Shown here: positions 47,440-57,605 of the stretch, one piece after another
How the letters are laid out: each line of letters begins with the position of its first letter
Position numbering within the stretch: position 1 is the stretch's first letter
Origin: Monoplex corrugatus
Taxonomy: Eukaryota; Mollusca; Gastropoda; Littorinimorpha; Ranellidae
Length of the DNA stretch: 64,000 bases
NCBI GenBank assembly: GCA_030674185.1
Contig: JAPXFY010000026.1
Location: forward strand, 54,274,918 to 54,338,917
Direction: 5' to 3'
The notes under the pieces: generated by a model
The model's input: the letters and a program-made list of their open reading frames with translations, nothing else
What the model was told of the DNA's origin: nothing
Databases searched by the model: none
Position numbers and translations under genes: made by a program

Positions 47440-47590
47440 GCGTGTGGTGTGTGTGTGTGTGTGTGTGCGTGTGTGTGTTTGTGGGCGTGCTTGTGATTTC
47501 GGTTATATGTTTTGCCATTGTTAACGCCTAGGGCATTAATTTGATTAGGCGTACTAAATGTTCATAATAATAATAATAATAATAATCTTT
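45651..47590 (+). mobile_element. L2/CR1-like LINE, 5'-truncated, inserted in an RTE copy
   Basis: Contains most of the RT and the C-terminal domain, a 3' UTR with a (TG)n tract at 47403-47490, a terminal hairpin (CGCCTA at 47525-47530 pairing with TAGGCG at 47546-47551) and a (TAA)n tail at 47565-47587. The endonuclease is missing. The open frame is uninterrupted, so insertion is fairly recent. Confidence 0.87.
45659..47311 (+). CDS. L2/CR1-like reverse transcriptase (partial)
   Basis: About 550 codons are open without an initiating ATG at the left edge, as expected for a 5'-truncated copy. RT motifs in order are LKNYRPVSNLPFLSKVLEKV, LQSAYRSAHSTETA, LLDLSAAFDTIDHSIL, YGVPQGSVLGPLLF and the catalytic HHSFSDDNQLY (46463-46495). 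The catalytic motif has Ser where the family normally has Ala; both aspartates are kept. The C-terminal part (LDYCNALLSGSP, LHWLPVQQRISYKIACL, APTIWNQLPRSLR, FKRSLKTHLF) is the conserved tail of this group. It would copy LINE RNA at the insertion site in the nucleus. Confidence 0.88.
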   Translation: MHELIHLDSTTNTHATFPEPPFSGIPLTSFQPVSEDFVKKIIMKSGIKTCELDPLPVSFLTHCLDTLLPHITNIINHSLSTGSFPSSFKSAIVRPLLKKTTLDPENLKNYRPVSNLPFLSKVLEKVVLNQLLNHLHSNNLVYPLQSAYRSAHSTETAFLKICNDLLTTLDSNNVSLLTLLDLSAAFDTIDHSILLSRLHHSFGLHDTVLNWFHSYITDRLQVVSVNGLSSNASCLTYGVPQGSVLGPLLFILYTYPVSSIVQEHLLQHHSFSDDNQLYVSGPLPDLPLMIQNTQSCVADLKDWMTENKLKLNEEKSELILITPPKLQNHPSLPTSITLVDSSITLSYSARNLGVTLDQTLSFHLHVSNVCRTCFLELRRIASIRHLLSEDTTKTLVCALVLSRLDYCNALLSGSPSHLINKLQKVQNHAARLIFRSSKFNHVTPLLCSLHWLPVQQRISYKIACLCFKSIESSCPEYLAHLLHLYTPSRALRSSSDTRLYSIPIVRTKRLGQRSFSYQAPTIWNQLPRSLRYSPSLSTFKRSLKTHLFPK

Positions 47591-47602
47591 TTTTCGGTTT
47601 TT

Positions 47603-47640
47603 TTTAATCCAAGATTTAATTTTATGTTAATTTTGGACTA
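47603..47640 (-). mobile_element. RTE-like LINE fragment, right part of the interrupted copy
   Basis: AATCCAAGATTTAATTTTAT followed by GTTAATTTTGG resembles 54690-54722 (GTCCAAGGTTTAATTTGATG). It continues the minus-oriented copy broken at 45650. Confidence 0.5.
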
Positions 47641-47704
47641 GGACAGGTGAAATGGAAGGGAGCAAGTATGATAACATCAGCATAAAATTATAAAATCACT
47701 GGAC

Positions 47705-48060
47705 ATTGCAATAATAATGGGAGATTTTAATGCTAAAGTGGGACAGGAAAAAGTTGAGTTGCACGCCATTGCCTTCGTACGCAAAATGAAAGGGGAGAGA
47801 AAATTGCTGAGTGGGCACAAGTAAATGAATTCGTGATAGAACACTCTTGGTTAGAGCAAACTAACAGAAGAAAATGGACATGAATGAATCCAGGAGAAAG
47901 CACAAGAATTTAGATTTATTACATCCCGATAAATAAAAGATTTAGAGACTTTACTGATGGCAAGAACACTACCAGGCGCAGACTGCACAGTAACCATAAT
48001 CCTGTAATGGAAGATTTAGGCTGAAACTAACAGAAGAAAACAAACCAAAAGTAACATCAA
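47705..48060 (+). mobile_element. RTE-like endonuclease fragment, inverted
   Basis: The plus strand reads GGGAGATTTTAATGCTAAAG (GDFNAKVGQ), then degenerate forms of the text EWAQMNEFIV, RRKWTW, LPGADC and HNPV, matching 55060-54700 of the RTE element. Stops and small deletions are frequent. Its end point (about 54700) meets the start point of the minus-oriented piece at 47603-47640 (about 54715). Confidence 0.8.
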
Positions 48061-48084
48061 TCTTGTAGGCCTACACATATGTAC

Positions 48085-48104
48085 AAAGTTCTACACACAC
48101 ACAC

Positions 48105-48180
<76 letters not shown>

Positions 48181-48345
48181 TATATAGATCGAGTGAGAGA
48201 GAAAGAGATGTGTGCGTGTGAGAGTGTATTATATATATATCTATATACATATCTATCTATCTGTCTATCTATCTATCTATCTATATATATATATGTGTGT
48301 GTGTGTGCGCGCGCGTGCACGTTTGTGTGTGCATGCTTACATGTG
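48085..48345. repeat. (CA)n, GATA/CTAT and (TA)n-(GT)n microsatellites
   Basis: CA units at 48090-48176, CTAT tetramers at 48248-48284, then TATA and GTGT/GCGC. Confidence 0.9.
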
Positions 48346-48369
48346 CGTGTATTCTCGTGTTGGTGTTTC

Positions 48370-48550
48370 CATATACAAATCCTATACAGATAAATGAAGA
48401 ATGTACATGTTTGTTGGTATTACAGATGAAGAATGTTAGGCTACATTACATGTAATGTATTGGTGTACGTATCAGACTGTGTTTATGCTGCATTAACGTA
48501 TTGACATTTCAACCTTTCCCTTGTTTAAGTTCAGTGTGCATCCACTGACA
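48370..48550. repeat. Single-copy relative of the 42-bp array and its flanks
   Basis: CAGACTGTGTTTATGCTGCA then TTAACGTATTGACATTTCAACC aligns with one 42-bp unit. The left flank (TGTATTGGTGTACGTATCAG against GCATTGGTGTATGTCTCTG) and right flank (GTTCAGTGTGCATCCACTGACAT against GTGCAGTGAGCATCTTTGACAT) also match. Both loci have GT-rich microsatellites on the left side. Confidence 0.7.
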
Positions 48551-48596
48551 TAGACGCTTTGCGCTAGCGCTACATCGAACTGTTATTGTTTTCATC

Positions 48597-48710
48597 GAAA
48601 AGTAGCTTGTTTGTGAAAGATCCTTTGGAATAATATAGGCACAATGTTTCGGGCCCGAAACGTTGTGCTTATATTACTCCAAAGGATCTTTCACAAACAA
48701 GCTACTTTTC
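48597..48710. repeat. 114-bp near-perfect palindrome (foldback)
   Basis: Arms of 57 bp meet at GGG|CCC (48653/48654) with no spacer and differ at only three positions, all compatible with G-U pairing or transitions. Arm ends are GAAAAGTAGCTTGTTTGTGA and TCACAAACAAGCTACTTTTC. A transcript would fold into a long hairpin. It could be a miniature foldback transposon or a local inverted duplication; no flanking target duplication is obvious. Confidence 0.93.
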
Positions 48711-48894
48711 AATGTTTTGTGTTTTACCTTAAAGAACCAGCGGTCATATTTTGTTTTTACCTATGTTATTATCATTAATTGTTCAAATGCGATGAATCCC
48801 TCTTGAGTAACTCAAACATTCAAACTGATAGGTCGATTGTGGTGGTGATTGACCTGTTATGATTAGTTAGTAGCTCATTAGAAAAGGGTGAAAT

Positions 48895-49032
48895 CTCTCT
48901 CTGTCTGTCTCTATCTGTCTGTCTGTCTCTCTCTCTCTCTGTCTCTCTCTCTCTCACTCTCTCACTCTCTTTCTTTTCTCCTTCCCCCTCTCTCTCTTTC
49001 TTCCTCTTTCTCTTCTTTCCTCTCTCTCTCTT

Positions 49033-49091
<59 letters not shown>

Positions 49092-49095
49092 AACG
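48895..49095. repeat. (CT)n/(GTCT)n microsatellite
   Basis: CTCT with GTCT and TTCT interruptions. Confidence 0.93.
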
Positions 49096-49299
49096 GACGC
49101 AAGGCTCGAATATGAATAGAATGTTTGTATCTTACGTTCTTTTGGCTTATTTGTTATGTACGTGTACAAAATATTTCAAAAATATTTCAAATCAGACATA
49201 TGGTTATTGCCTAGTTAATGTTTATATGATTATGAGAATGCATAATTATGTGCATCCCCCTTCTAATGGGCTGTGGCCTATATGAATAATCATCTGAAG

Positions 49300-49485
49300 T
49301 CAGAAGTCTCTCTCTCGCTCGTTTTCTCTGTCTGTCTGTCTCTCTACGTCTCTCTCTTTCTTTCTGTCTGTCTTTCTTTCTGTCTCTGTCTCTCTGTCTC
49401 TCTGTCTCTCTCTCTTTCTCTCTGTCTCTCTCTCTGTGTCTCTCTCTCAATCTCTCTCTTTTCTCCTTCCCTCTCTCTCTCTTCC

Positions 49486-49545
<60 letters not shown>
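49300..49545. repeat. (CT)n/(GTCT)n/(TTTC)n microsatellite
   Basis: Same composition as the previous tract, 200 bp further on. Confidence 0.93.
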
Positions 49546-50155
49546 CTTTCCTTTTCTTACATTGGACACAGCAGCAGGGAAGTTTCAGTCTTTTTCTCAA
49601 AATTTTGTATCTGGTGTTTGTTTGTTTGTAATCTTACGCTTGACAAAGGCCACTTGGCTGAAAATTTGTGCCTGTCTTGTCTTGTTGTATTAAATACGCG
49701 TTCGTATTCTTCTTTCGTGTTTTTTCTGGTTTCTGTCTTTGTTTGTTTCTTTCTTTCTCTACACACCTCTTTTGATAGCTGTAAACATGGCCAAAATGCA
49801 TTCCTAAACAGTGACACATGTTGTTTTCTTTCACGCCCAATGTGATTAAACCATGTGAATACCTTTCCTGTTTGCATACTTCACACCGTCTGTTTCACGT
49901 TAACTTGAATGTAATCACACACACACTCGTACACATAAATACGCATAAACATATAGACACACACAATCACACTCGCACAAATGCATTCATACATTGGCAC
50001 ACAAATACACCGTATTTTGATGGCTCTTTTCCAAATGCCTTGTCAATATAAGTGAAAAAGTATTTAGCGAAACTATTCTCTGTCTTTCAACGGTAATAAG
50101 CAACAAACAGAAAAACAAAGACAAGCAAAACATATCTTCTGGTCCACACAATTGA
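49546..50155. other. No gene recognised
   Basis: Short imperfect CA stretches at 49915-50010; otherwise nothing. Confidence 0.5.
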
Positions 50156-50159
50156 TGGT

Positions 50160-50161
50160 CT

Positions 50162-50214
<53 letters not shown>

Positions 50215-50221
50215 GTATGTG

Positions 50222-50291
<70 letters not shown>

Positions 50292-50419
50292 GTGTGTATG
50301 TAATAGATATAGCTATATAATTATATACATATATTTTTATATACATAGAGAGATACGTGAGTGTGTGTGTATATAATATAATATATATATATATATATAT
50401 ATAATATATATATATATGA

Positions 50420-50494
<75 letters not shown>

Positions 50495-50495
50495 C
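50160..50495. repeat. (CT)n-(TA)n-(GT)n compound microsatellite
   Basis: CT units 50163-50210, AT units 50225-50282 and again 50370-50430, GT units 50430-50492. Confidence 0.95.
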
Positions 50496-50562
50496 ACTCA
50501 ACCTATCCAACACAGCCGGTCTTCCTCTGGCTCTGTGGCCTATCATCTAGTGTCATAGACTG

Positions 50563-50655
50563 CAGGGACTGGCTGATTGACTGGCTGATTGACTGGCTGA
50601 TTGGCTGATTGACTGGCTCATTGACTGGCTGATTGACTGGCTGATTGACTGGCGT
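50563..50655. repeat. 12-bp minisatellite (GACTGGCTGATT)
   Basis: About 7.5 copies; one copy lacks GACT and one reads CTCATT. Confidence 0.92.
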
Positions 50656-50794
50656 TGTGGTCAGGTGTCCATACCATTTGGTCCACTATTGTATGATGGA
50701 ATAGTTGATAGATTTGATCCAACGATTTCTCCTTCTCTTCCTTTCTAATCATGTCTTTTGTTCATCTAGCCTGCTGGTCTTCTTACACATCTCA

Positions 50795-51405
50795 TCTCAC
50801 AGGATGTGATCCCAGTATCAAAGCGCATACAGTACAAACTAGACACCATGTGCTACAAAAGCCTCAATAACGCAGCCCCCGATTACCTGTCAAGCCTACT
50901 TGAGATCTATGTTCCCTCACGTACCCTCCGCTCTGCCTCCGATCCTCTGACTTTTCGCTTTCCACGCACTAAGCTCAATACCTATGGTCCACGAGCCTTC
51001 TCTGTTTCTGGTCCGCTCTCCTGGAACAAACTTCCTCTCTCAGTCCGTCAGCAACCTACTTTTGTCTCCTTCAAGTCCGCTCTGAAAACTCACCTTTTCT
51101 CCTCTGCATAAAATCCTGACCTCACTCAATCCCCTCTGCAGCCTGTCTCCACTCGGAGGGGAATCACATTGCAATATATAATTGTATTTAATATGCTCTC
51201 TATAATTTTCCATTGTTTTTATTCTTTCTCCCTATTTATAGCCGTGTGTGTGTGTGTGTGTGTGTGCGTGGGTGCGTGTGTGTGCGGGCGTGCGTGCGTG
51301 TGTGTGCATGCGTGCGTGTGTGTGTGTGTTTCAGCGCTTAGATTTGATTTTATCAAGATTTTGCGCTATATAAATATTGTAATTATTATTATTATTATTA
51401 TTTTG
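50795..51405 (+). mobile_element. L2/CR1-like LINE 3' end
   Basis: The coding tail is 50806-51111, followed by a 3' UTR with a (TG)n tract (51243-51330), a terminal hairpin (AGCGC at 51333-51337 with GCGCT at 51363-51367) and an (ATT)n tail (51383-51402). Same layout as the element at 45651-47590 but a different subfamily. Confidence 0.88.
50806..51111 (+). CDS. L2/CR1-like LINE C-terminal coding fragment
   Basis: Words VSKRIQYKLDTMCYKSLNN, PDYLSSLL, VPSRTLRSASD, RAFSVSGPLSWNKLPLSVR and FKSALKTHLF line up with the tail of the RT at 47010-47311. The catalytic RT part is absent. This is a 5'-truncated remnant and encodes nothing functional on its own. Confidence 0.85.
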   Translation: MIPVSKRIQYKLDTMCYKSLNNAAPDYLSSLLEIYVPSRTLRSASDPLTFRFPRTKLNTYGPRAFSVSGPLSWNKLPLSVRQQPTFVSFKSALKTHLFSSA

Positions 51406-51429
51406 TATAAGATGATCAAACAAATTAAA

Positions 51430-51945
51430 CATTAATATCTCGTGGGAAAGGTTTTTCTAAAAATTCATAAATTAAATGATGTTTAAAACGGTTGCAACAA
51501 AGAATAGTTCATCGAAGTATTGCCACAATTTAGCATTAAACACGGTGGGTATAGCAACTACGATGAATTGTATGTGGTGTAATGACGCAAGAAATTCTGT
51601 TGAACACTTTCTGTGGAACTGATACTGTGTCCGTAATTTTTGGAACTTGATAGAAAAACTAATCAAAATGAAAAATGCGAAAATATCTTCAGCATCAAAA
51701 TCACACGAAACCTAGTGGTGTTTGGTGTTGATCAAAAAGTAGATAGAATATTTGATAAATATATAGAATGTTTGATCATATAATAATGCTTGCAAAATCA
51801 TTTCTCTCAAAATGCCAAGTTGACAAATGTGTTCCAAATGTACACACTTTCAAAAGAACGCTAAATCTGGGATTCAAACTGAGCAGTATAATGCTGAAAT
51901 AAACTTTCACACGTCCATTTTTTATGCTGAATGGAACAAGCTGTA
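51430..51945 (+). mobile_element. L1/Tx1-like LINE C-terminal fragment
   Basis: One frame reads TMNCMWCNDARNSVEHFLWN, a stop, then VRNFWNLIEKLIKMKN. Another, further on, reads ILLAKSFLSKCQVDKCVPNV followed by HTFKRTLNLGF. The C..C......EH..W...V..FW motif followed by ILLAK and a late F..EL-type segment is characteristic of the C-terminus of L1/Tx1-like ORF2. Several stops and shifts. Confidence 0.55.
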
Positions 51946-52049
51946 TGCCAGTAGAAAACGATTTTTTCTTCATGACATGTTTTTCAGTCTTGATGTTCGC
52001 AATAAAACCTTCATTGTTTAGAATATTGTCATATGCTTTGTGTTTTGTA

Positions 52050-52361
52050 GGCTGTTTGTATGCAAACAATATTTGTTTTGTATGTATAGGTTGCGGTTAT
52101 TTCTGTTACCACATTGGTCGTTGATGTTTGATTGTCGTAAAGCAAAGAGACGTGGCTGTTTGTATGCAAACAATATTTGTTTTGTATGTATAGGTTGCGG
52201 TTATTTCTGTTACCACATTGGTCGTTGATGTTTGATTGTCGTAAAGCAAAGAGACGTGGCTGTTTGTATGCAAACAATATTTGTTTTGTATGTATAGGTT
52301 GCGGTTATTTCTGTTACCACATTGGTCGTTGATGTTTGATTGTCGTAAAGCAAAGAGACGT
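52050..52361. repeat. 104-bp tandem repeat, three near-identical copies
   Basis: Copies start with GGCTGTTTGTATGCAAACAA at 52050, 52154 and 52258 and end GCAAAGAGACGT. The word TTTGTATGCAAA is itself an inverted repeat. Confidence 0.95.
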
Positions 52362-52652
52362 GGCTTAGGAAAAGAATTCATAAAAGGATGTTGACACCTG
52401 CATAGATCTTGATATTCAGTTTTGAACCTCCAATGTATAAAATGTCATTGTGTGTGTTTGTATGCTGTATGGAGTCCCTATGTCTTTCCATATGTATATG
52501 ATTTTTTATCCTTTTTTTTCCAATGCTATTTGTATGTTAAGTGTCCGTTTGATGTGGAGCAAAAAATAAATAAATGAGTTTATTAAATAATTTTGGTATA
52601 AAAGGGAGATGGATAAATGATTTGAATGTTTTATGACAGAGATTCATCATCA

Positions 52653-54272
52653 TCAGGTGCCCTGCCGCATGGCGTTGGCAATCATGGACTTCCATCTGCC
52701 TCTATCTCTCGTTGCCCCTAGCATCTCCCCCACCCTCCCCGTCCCCATCCACTGTGCAAGTCCGTCCAGCATTTTCTCCCTGGGTCTACCGGGTGCTCTC
52801 TTTCCCTCCAGCTTTCCCGTTGTGACCAGGTGCTCCAAATCCCCCTTCCTCATAAAATGGCCTTTAAATGTTGCCTGTCTTTTCCTAATCTTCCTTATGA
52901 GTGATCTCCTTGTGTCTGCCTCCATCAAGACTGTCTCGTTTGTATTCTTTGCTGTCCATGGAACCCTCAACATTCTTCTTAGAAACCACATCTCGGCTGC
53001 CTCAATCTTGTTCTGGCTTTGTTTGTTGACTGTCCCGCCTCGCATCCGTACAACAGTATTGGTTCTATATAACATTCAAGAACTCTCTTCCTGATGTTAA
53101 TTGATAGGCATTTGTTGGTAAGAATGCTTGTCACTTCTTAAATGCTGTTTTGGCTTGGCCGATTCTGCCGGCTATTTCTGATGTGCATCTGCCATCTGAT
53201 GAAATGATCGTTCCCAGGTATTTGAATTTATCAACCTGTGTCAAGGTTGTGCCATTTGCTGTTATTTTGCATGAGGGGATTTCATGTTTTTTACTGATCA
53301 CCATGACTTCAGTCTTCCTGCTGTTAAGTTCCAGCCCCTTACCTTTGCTTTCTATTTCTAGTATATTCACAAGGTTTTGTAGGTCTCTTTCACTTTCTGC
53401 AATTAGCACGGGGTCATCTGCATATCAAATGTTGTTTATCATTTTCCCTCCAACCTTTAATCCAGGGTCTTCTTCTAGGTTTCTCATGATGTTTTCGCTG
53501 TAAAGTGAAAACAGACCTGGTGACAAAACACAACCCTGTCTGACTCCTCTTTTGATATTTTGGAAAGAGCTTACATTGTTTTCTATTCTCATTGCAGCTG
53601 TTTGTTCCCAGTACATATTTCTGATTATCCGCAGATCTTTTCCATCAACACTGAGTCTCTCCAGTTGGTTGATCAATTCATCATGTCTTACCCAATCGAA
53701 AGCCTTGGTGTAGTCAACAAAGCATAAATACAAATCCTTATTCATCTCATTTGACCTCTCTATGATAGTTCTTATGATGTATATGGCATTAATAGTTCCT
53801 TTTCCTTCCACAAATCCACACTGTTCTTCTGCTATTTCTCTTTTGATTCTATTCCTTGTCCTCATCATGACTATTCTTAACAGGATTTTGTTACATGGCT
53901 CATCAAACTGATTGTGCGATGGAGTTCGCATTCTATAGCCCCTGTCTTCTTTGGAAGTGCAATGAAAATTGATTTTGACATATCTTTGGGGATTTTTCCA
54001 GTGTCGTAAAGATCATTTAGGAGGACTGCTATTTTTTCTATGCCAAATTCCTCCAGGGCTTCAATCATCTCTGTAGTAATGTTGTCTGGTCCTGGGGATT
54101 TTCTCGGTTTCATCTTTTTCAGTGCCGCTCTAACTTCATCTTTCATTATGGGTGGTCCTTCAAAGTTCTTTTTTATAATGTGTTCTTCGTTTCTGTCATC
54201 CTTAAAAAGATCTTTAATGTACTCTCCCCATCTGTCTAATATTTTTTTCTTTTTCCATGATAAGCGTGCCAT
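52653..54272 (-). pseudogene. RTE-like reverse transcriptase and C-terminal domain
   Basis: KKMKPRKSPGPDNITTEMIE, SIFIALPKKTGA, EEQCGFVEGKGT, CFVDYTKAFDWVRHDEL and RGVRQGCVLSPGLF precede a TGA (53425-53427) directly before YADDPVLIAES. The C-terminal part (KFKYLGTIISSDGRC, WFLRRMLRVPWTAKN, GRPREKMLDGLAQW, RWKSMIANAMRQGT) is complete. Frame changes occur near 53900 and 53110. Confidence 0.87.
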
Positions 54273-54699
54273 CTTTCGATTTCAAGCAACCAGTTGATGT
54301 GCATGTATTTTTTCTGTGGACAATTTCTTCAATTCGTCTGTACATACACTGAGGATCCGTTTTGTGTCAGTCTTCCATTTTTTTGCACTTTGTTTTCAGC
54401 CAAGCTTCCTTAGCTTCATTGCACCTATTCCTGATTTCTTTGTTTATCTTCCTGTATATCATCTCATTTCTCTTTGCTTTCCTCCTTTCCTCCATCAAGC
54501 CCAAAATTTCATTAGTCATCCAGTTCTTTTTGCTTTTCTATCTGCTTTAGGGATTTCTTCACAAGCTTCATTTATCGAATTCCTCAACTTTGTCCATTGT
54601 TCCTCACTGTCACCAGCGTTTTCCAGAGCACTGAATTTGTTTTGAACATGTACATTAATTTTTTTACGTATCACTTCATCTGTCTTTAAGAGTCCAAGG

Positions 54700-55616
54700 T
54701 TTAATTTGATGTTGTTTTTGGTTGTTTCCTTTTCCTCAATTTCAGTCTAAATCTTCCCACTACAGGATTGTGATCACTGTTGCAGTCTGCGCCTGGTAGT
54801 GTTTTTGCTGACAGTAAAGAATTTCTAAATCTTTTGTTGATCAGGATGTAGTCAATCTGATATTTGGTATTATCTCTTGGACTCATCCAAGTCCATTTTC
54901 TTCTGTTAGGCTGCTCAAACCAGGTGTTTCCTACTATGAACTCATTCATCTGTGCCCATTCTACAAGTTTCTCATCCCTTTCATTTTGCGTACCAAGGCC
55001 ATGATGTCCAACTATATCCTCCACCCTATCCTGTCCCACTTTAGCATTAAAATCTCCCATTAATGACTGTAACTTCTTGTGATTTACATTGGACTTTGGC
55101 CATCTCTAATACTTCGTAGAAGTTGTCGATGTCTTCCTGAGAACTTGCGGATATTGGTGCATACACCTGAATGATGTTGATGTCAATTGGTTTGCCTCCC
55201 AATTTGACCAGCAAAACTCTGTCGGACACTGCCCAGTATCCCTTAACTGCTTTTGATTTGTCTTTGTCCATCATGATGCCTATTCCTCTTTCATGTGAGT
55301 TACAACCAGAGTATATCATTGTTTATTCTCCTGATGTTATCATGCCTGCCCCCGTCCATCTCACTTCCCCTAGTCCTAAAATACCAAGGTTAAGTCTTTC
55401 CATCTCTGTCTTGATATTTTCTAATTTACCCTTTTGTAACAATGTTCTTATATTCCATGTTGCAACTTTGATGTTTGTAAATCTGAGTTTAGGGTTCGCA
55501 GTAACTTGCTGACGGTCTGGTGTCACCTGCGCCGCATGACGGTCCATACCGGACGAAGCTGCTCCAACGGAGCACCTATTTACGTCGTTGTCTTTGATCT
55601 TTTTGTTTCGGTCCAT
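54700..55616 (-). pseudogene. RTE-like endonuclease domain
   Basis: Motifs in order are KVATWNIRTLLQKGKLENI, LGLGEVRWTGAG, a stop near 55320, SGCNSHERGIGIMM, NIIQVYAPISASS, MGDFNAKVGQD, NTWFEQPNRRKWTWMSP, YQIDYILINKR and CNSDHNPVVGRF. These are the catalytic landmarks of AP-type endonucleases (E in GEVRW, D in GDFN, SDH). One stop and a small frameshift at 55047-55060 break the frame. The domain would nick target DNA to prime reverse transcription. Confidence 0.87.
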
Positions 55617-55937
55617 GATAACCTGGGAAAATTACGATGGTGGTTTCCCGTTGCCTTCCATCGGTTTGTGTACGGTCTCTCCGCTAGCCTTACTCTCTCC
55701 CGAGATGTCCGCAAGGCAGTGGAGCTATTCACCCATACCTTGGGGGTCTGGTTCGTGGGCACCAGGGCGTATCCACACGCCGGTGGGCCTGCAAGCCTCA
55801 CGTCTGGGGGTCAGACCTCCGAGTCCTACGCGATTCAGCCTGAGTCCATGAGGTGCTCAGTTACCGCCTGTCGCCACGAGGAGGCACAGCGTAGGGCTTG
55901 CTGATGGAGAGGCTATGTATTGACAGGAAGAGACTTA

Positions 55938-56035
55938 ATAATAATAATAATAATAATGTTTATTTGTATAGCGCATATTCCATATAAAAACATGCTCACC
56001 AGCGCTTTACATTTCGCAAGAAAGGCAAAAGGTGA
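55938..56035 (-). mobile_element. L2/CR1-like LINE 3' tail
   Basis: On the minus strand it reads AGCGC (56006-56002), loop, GCGCT (55974-55970), ATACAAATA and then (ATT)n. This is the same hairpin-plus-tail seen at 51333-51402. Only the last 100 bp is present. Confidence 0.75.
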
Positions 56036-56039
56036 TAAA

Positions 56040-56292
56040 AAATGTTCACAATTACATACACAATAAGATAACAACAAACATTAAAGCTATACAAGTAAGA
56101 AGACACATAAGAAACCACAGAATATTAAAATTTAAACACTGACTTATGTAATGAAGAAAGATTAACAGATTTTTCATATGAATAAAGAGGCATACTGTGT
56201 TTATATATTGCTGCGTGTGTGTGCTTGCGTACGTGTGTGTGTACATGTGTGTGTGCGTGCGTGTGCGTTGCTGTGCGCGTGTGTTTGTAAGA

Positions 56293-56323
<31 letters not shown>

Positions 56324-57525
56324 TGTGTGTGTGTGTGTTCGTGTGCTATGTTTGCATGCGTGTGTGTGTGTTTATGCATGCAATAGTTGTACATAAAATT
56401 ATAATCAATATTTTGAATGAAGATAAAAACAGAAAAATTCTAATCCATATACAGGAAAAACATTACAACTTCAGTATTACAGCATTAATACCTTGACAAT
56501 CAAAATTCCTCACAAATTATGAACTATTCGCATATCATACATCACATTTTACATACAAACAAAGACTTACGCCTTCTGCTCTTCTTTTCGCACAGCAGTG
56601 CTAGCCAGCGGTGCAGGCTGAAGCCGACACATTAGACGCATCACATCTGCCAATATGACTGAGATTATAATGATGATATTATCACAGAAACCCCTCAGGT
56701 AGATACAGCCCATACCTGTACTTCAGTCTGAAACAGGATGTGGACAATGTCTGGCAAGCCAGACAAACCAGCCTCTGGACTGACAGCCTAGGATTAAGCA
56801 ACATCTTTTAGTGCAGCCAATCACACTTATGTTAGACTATAAACGTGACTGTAAACGAGACATTCGAACTGTACAGCCATATGTAATACAATCCATTGGG
56901 TTGTTTTCAAGGGTCGCCCACTGTCTCAGTGGACAGGTTCTGGCCTGTGTTATTCACGTTAACTCTTCTTTTATGCACTCACAGGTAGAGTGACATACTC
57001 GAAGTCAGCTTAAGACAAGTTGGGTCAGAGCCCCAGCGTGTTCTGGTCCACCCTCTATAAATGAAAAGGGAAAGTAACAGAGAGACACAATACAGACAGA
57101 GAGAGAGACAGAACGGTCAACGAGTCAGGGTTGCACTAGGTGATGGCCACTCAACTTGGCAGAGGTGCCGAGCCTTTTCCAGAAACATGTGGGTAGCCTA
57201 CGTTTGTATTTTTATTCCAGTGTAGACTTTTAGGGCTGATGGGCAAAGAAATAGGATTGTTTTAGGACTTACGCGAATAAGAATGATGATAAATGATTAT
57301 GCGCTAAGTTGAACATGCTTAAGTAAAGAAACTATATTGACTTATAATGCTATGCGTGGACTGCTTTTGAAAGTTATTTCTAGTGTGCTTAGTGCACTTC
57401 TGTTGGTCTCTCTCCTTCCTTGTTGTTGTGTGTGATTTCTATGTAGAAAGGTAATAACCGCATAAACATCCTCCCAATCCTTCCTGTCACAGATGGTGGA
57501 GATACAGTCGATTTCCCTCACTATC
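56040..57525. other. No gene recognised
   Basis: Contains GT and GA microsatellites at 56210-56380. The word GTCTCAGTGGACAGGTTCTGG (56919 on) followed much later by GGGTCAGAGCCCC (57025) recalls a split tRNA head, but the spacing is wrong. Confidence 0.5.
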
Positions 57526-57529
57526 CGTT

Positions 57530-57605
57530 TGCACGAATAGTTTTTTTTTTAAATCTAAAACAACATATGTGGATAGATGTTGACAGAAATAACAAACGAA
57601 CATAA
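57530..57605 (+). mobile_element. I-group LINE 3' tail
   Basis: A T run, then ACAACATATGTGGATAGATG and TTGACAGAAATAACAAACGAAC match the last bases of the element ending at 42035 (CACATATGTGAATAGACGTT, AAAAGAAATAACGAACGAAC). Confidence 0.65.

Larger units (their letters stand above)
52637..55915 (-). mobile_element. RTE/BovB-like LINE, near full length, broken
   Basis: Reading the minus strand: a probable 5' leader (55915-55617), an apurinic-type endonuclease (55616-54700), a linker, an RT with YADD (54272-53400) and a C-terminal domain, then a short 3' end with TGATGATGATG at 52640-52650. Several frameshifts and a stop one codon before YADD make it inactive. Relatives of this family in the window are at 800-1190, 19026-19110, 45572-48060 and 62866-63260, so it is the dominant LINE here. 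Confidence 0.88.

Noticed and set aside
52633..53503. Plus-strand frames of 117-153 codons
   Set aside because: Antisense shadows of the RTE LINE, whose sense text is on the minus strand. The same applies to 55171-55512 and to minus-strand 62704-63266.
56895..57040. tRNA-like or SINE head
   Set aside because: The two promoter-like words are more than 100 bp apart, too far for an RNA polymerase III internal promoter.
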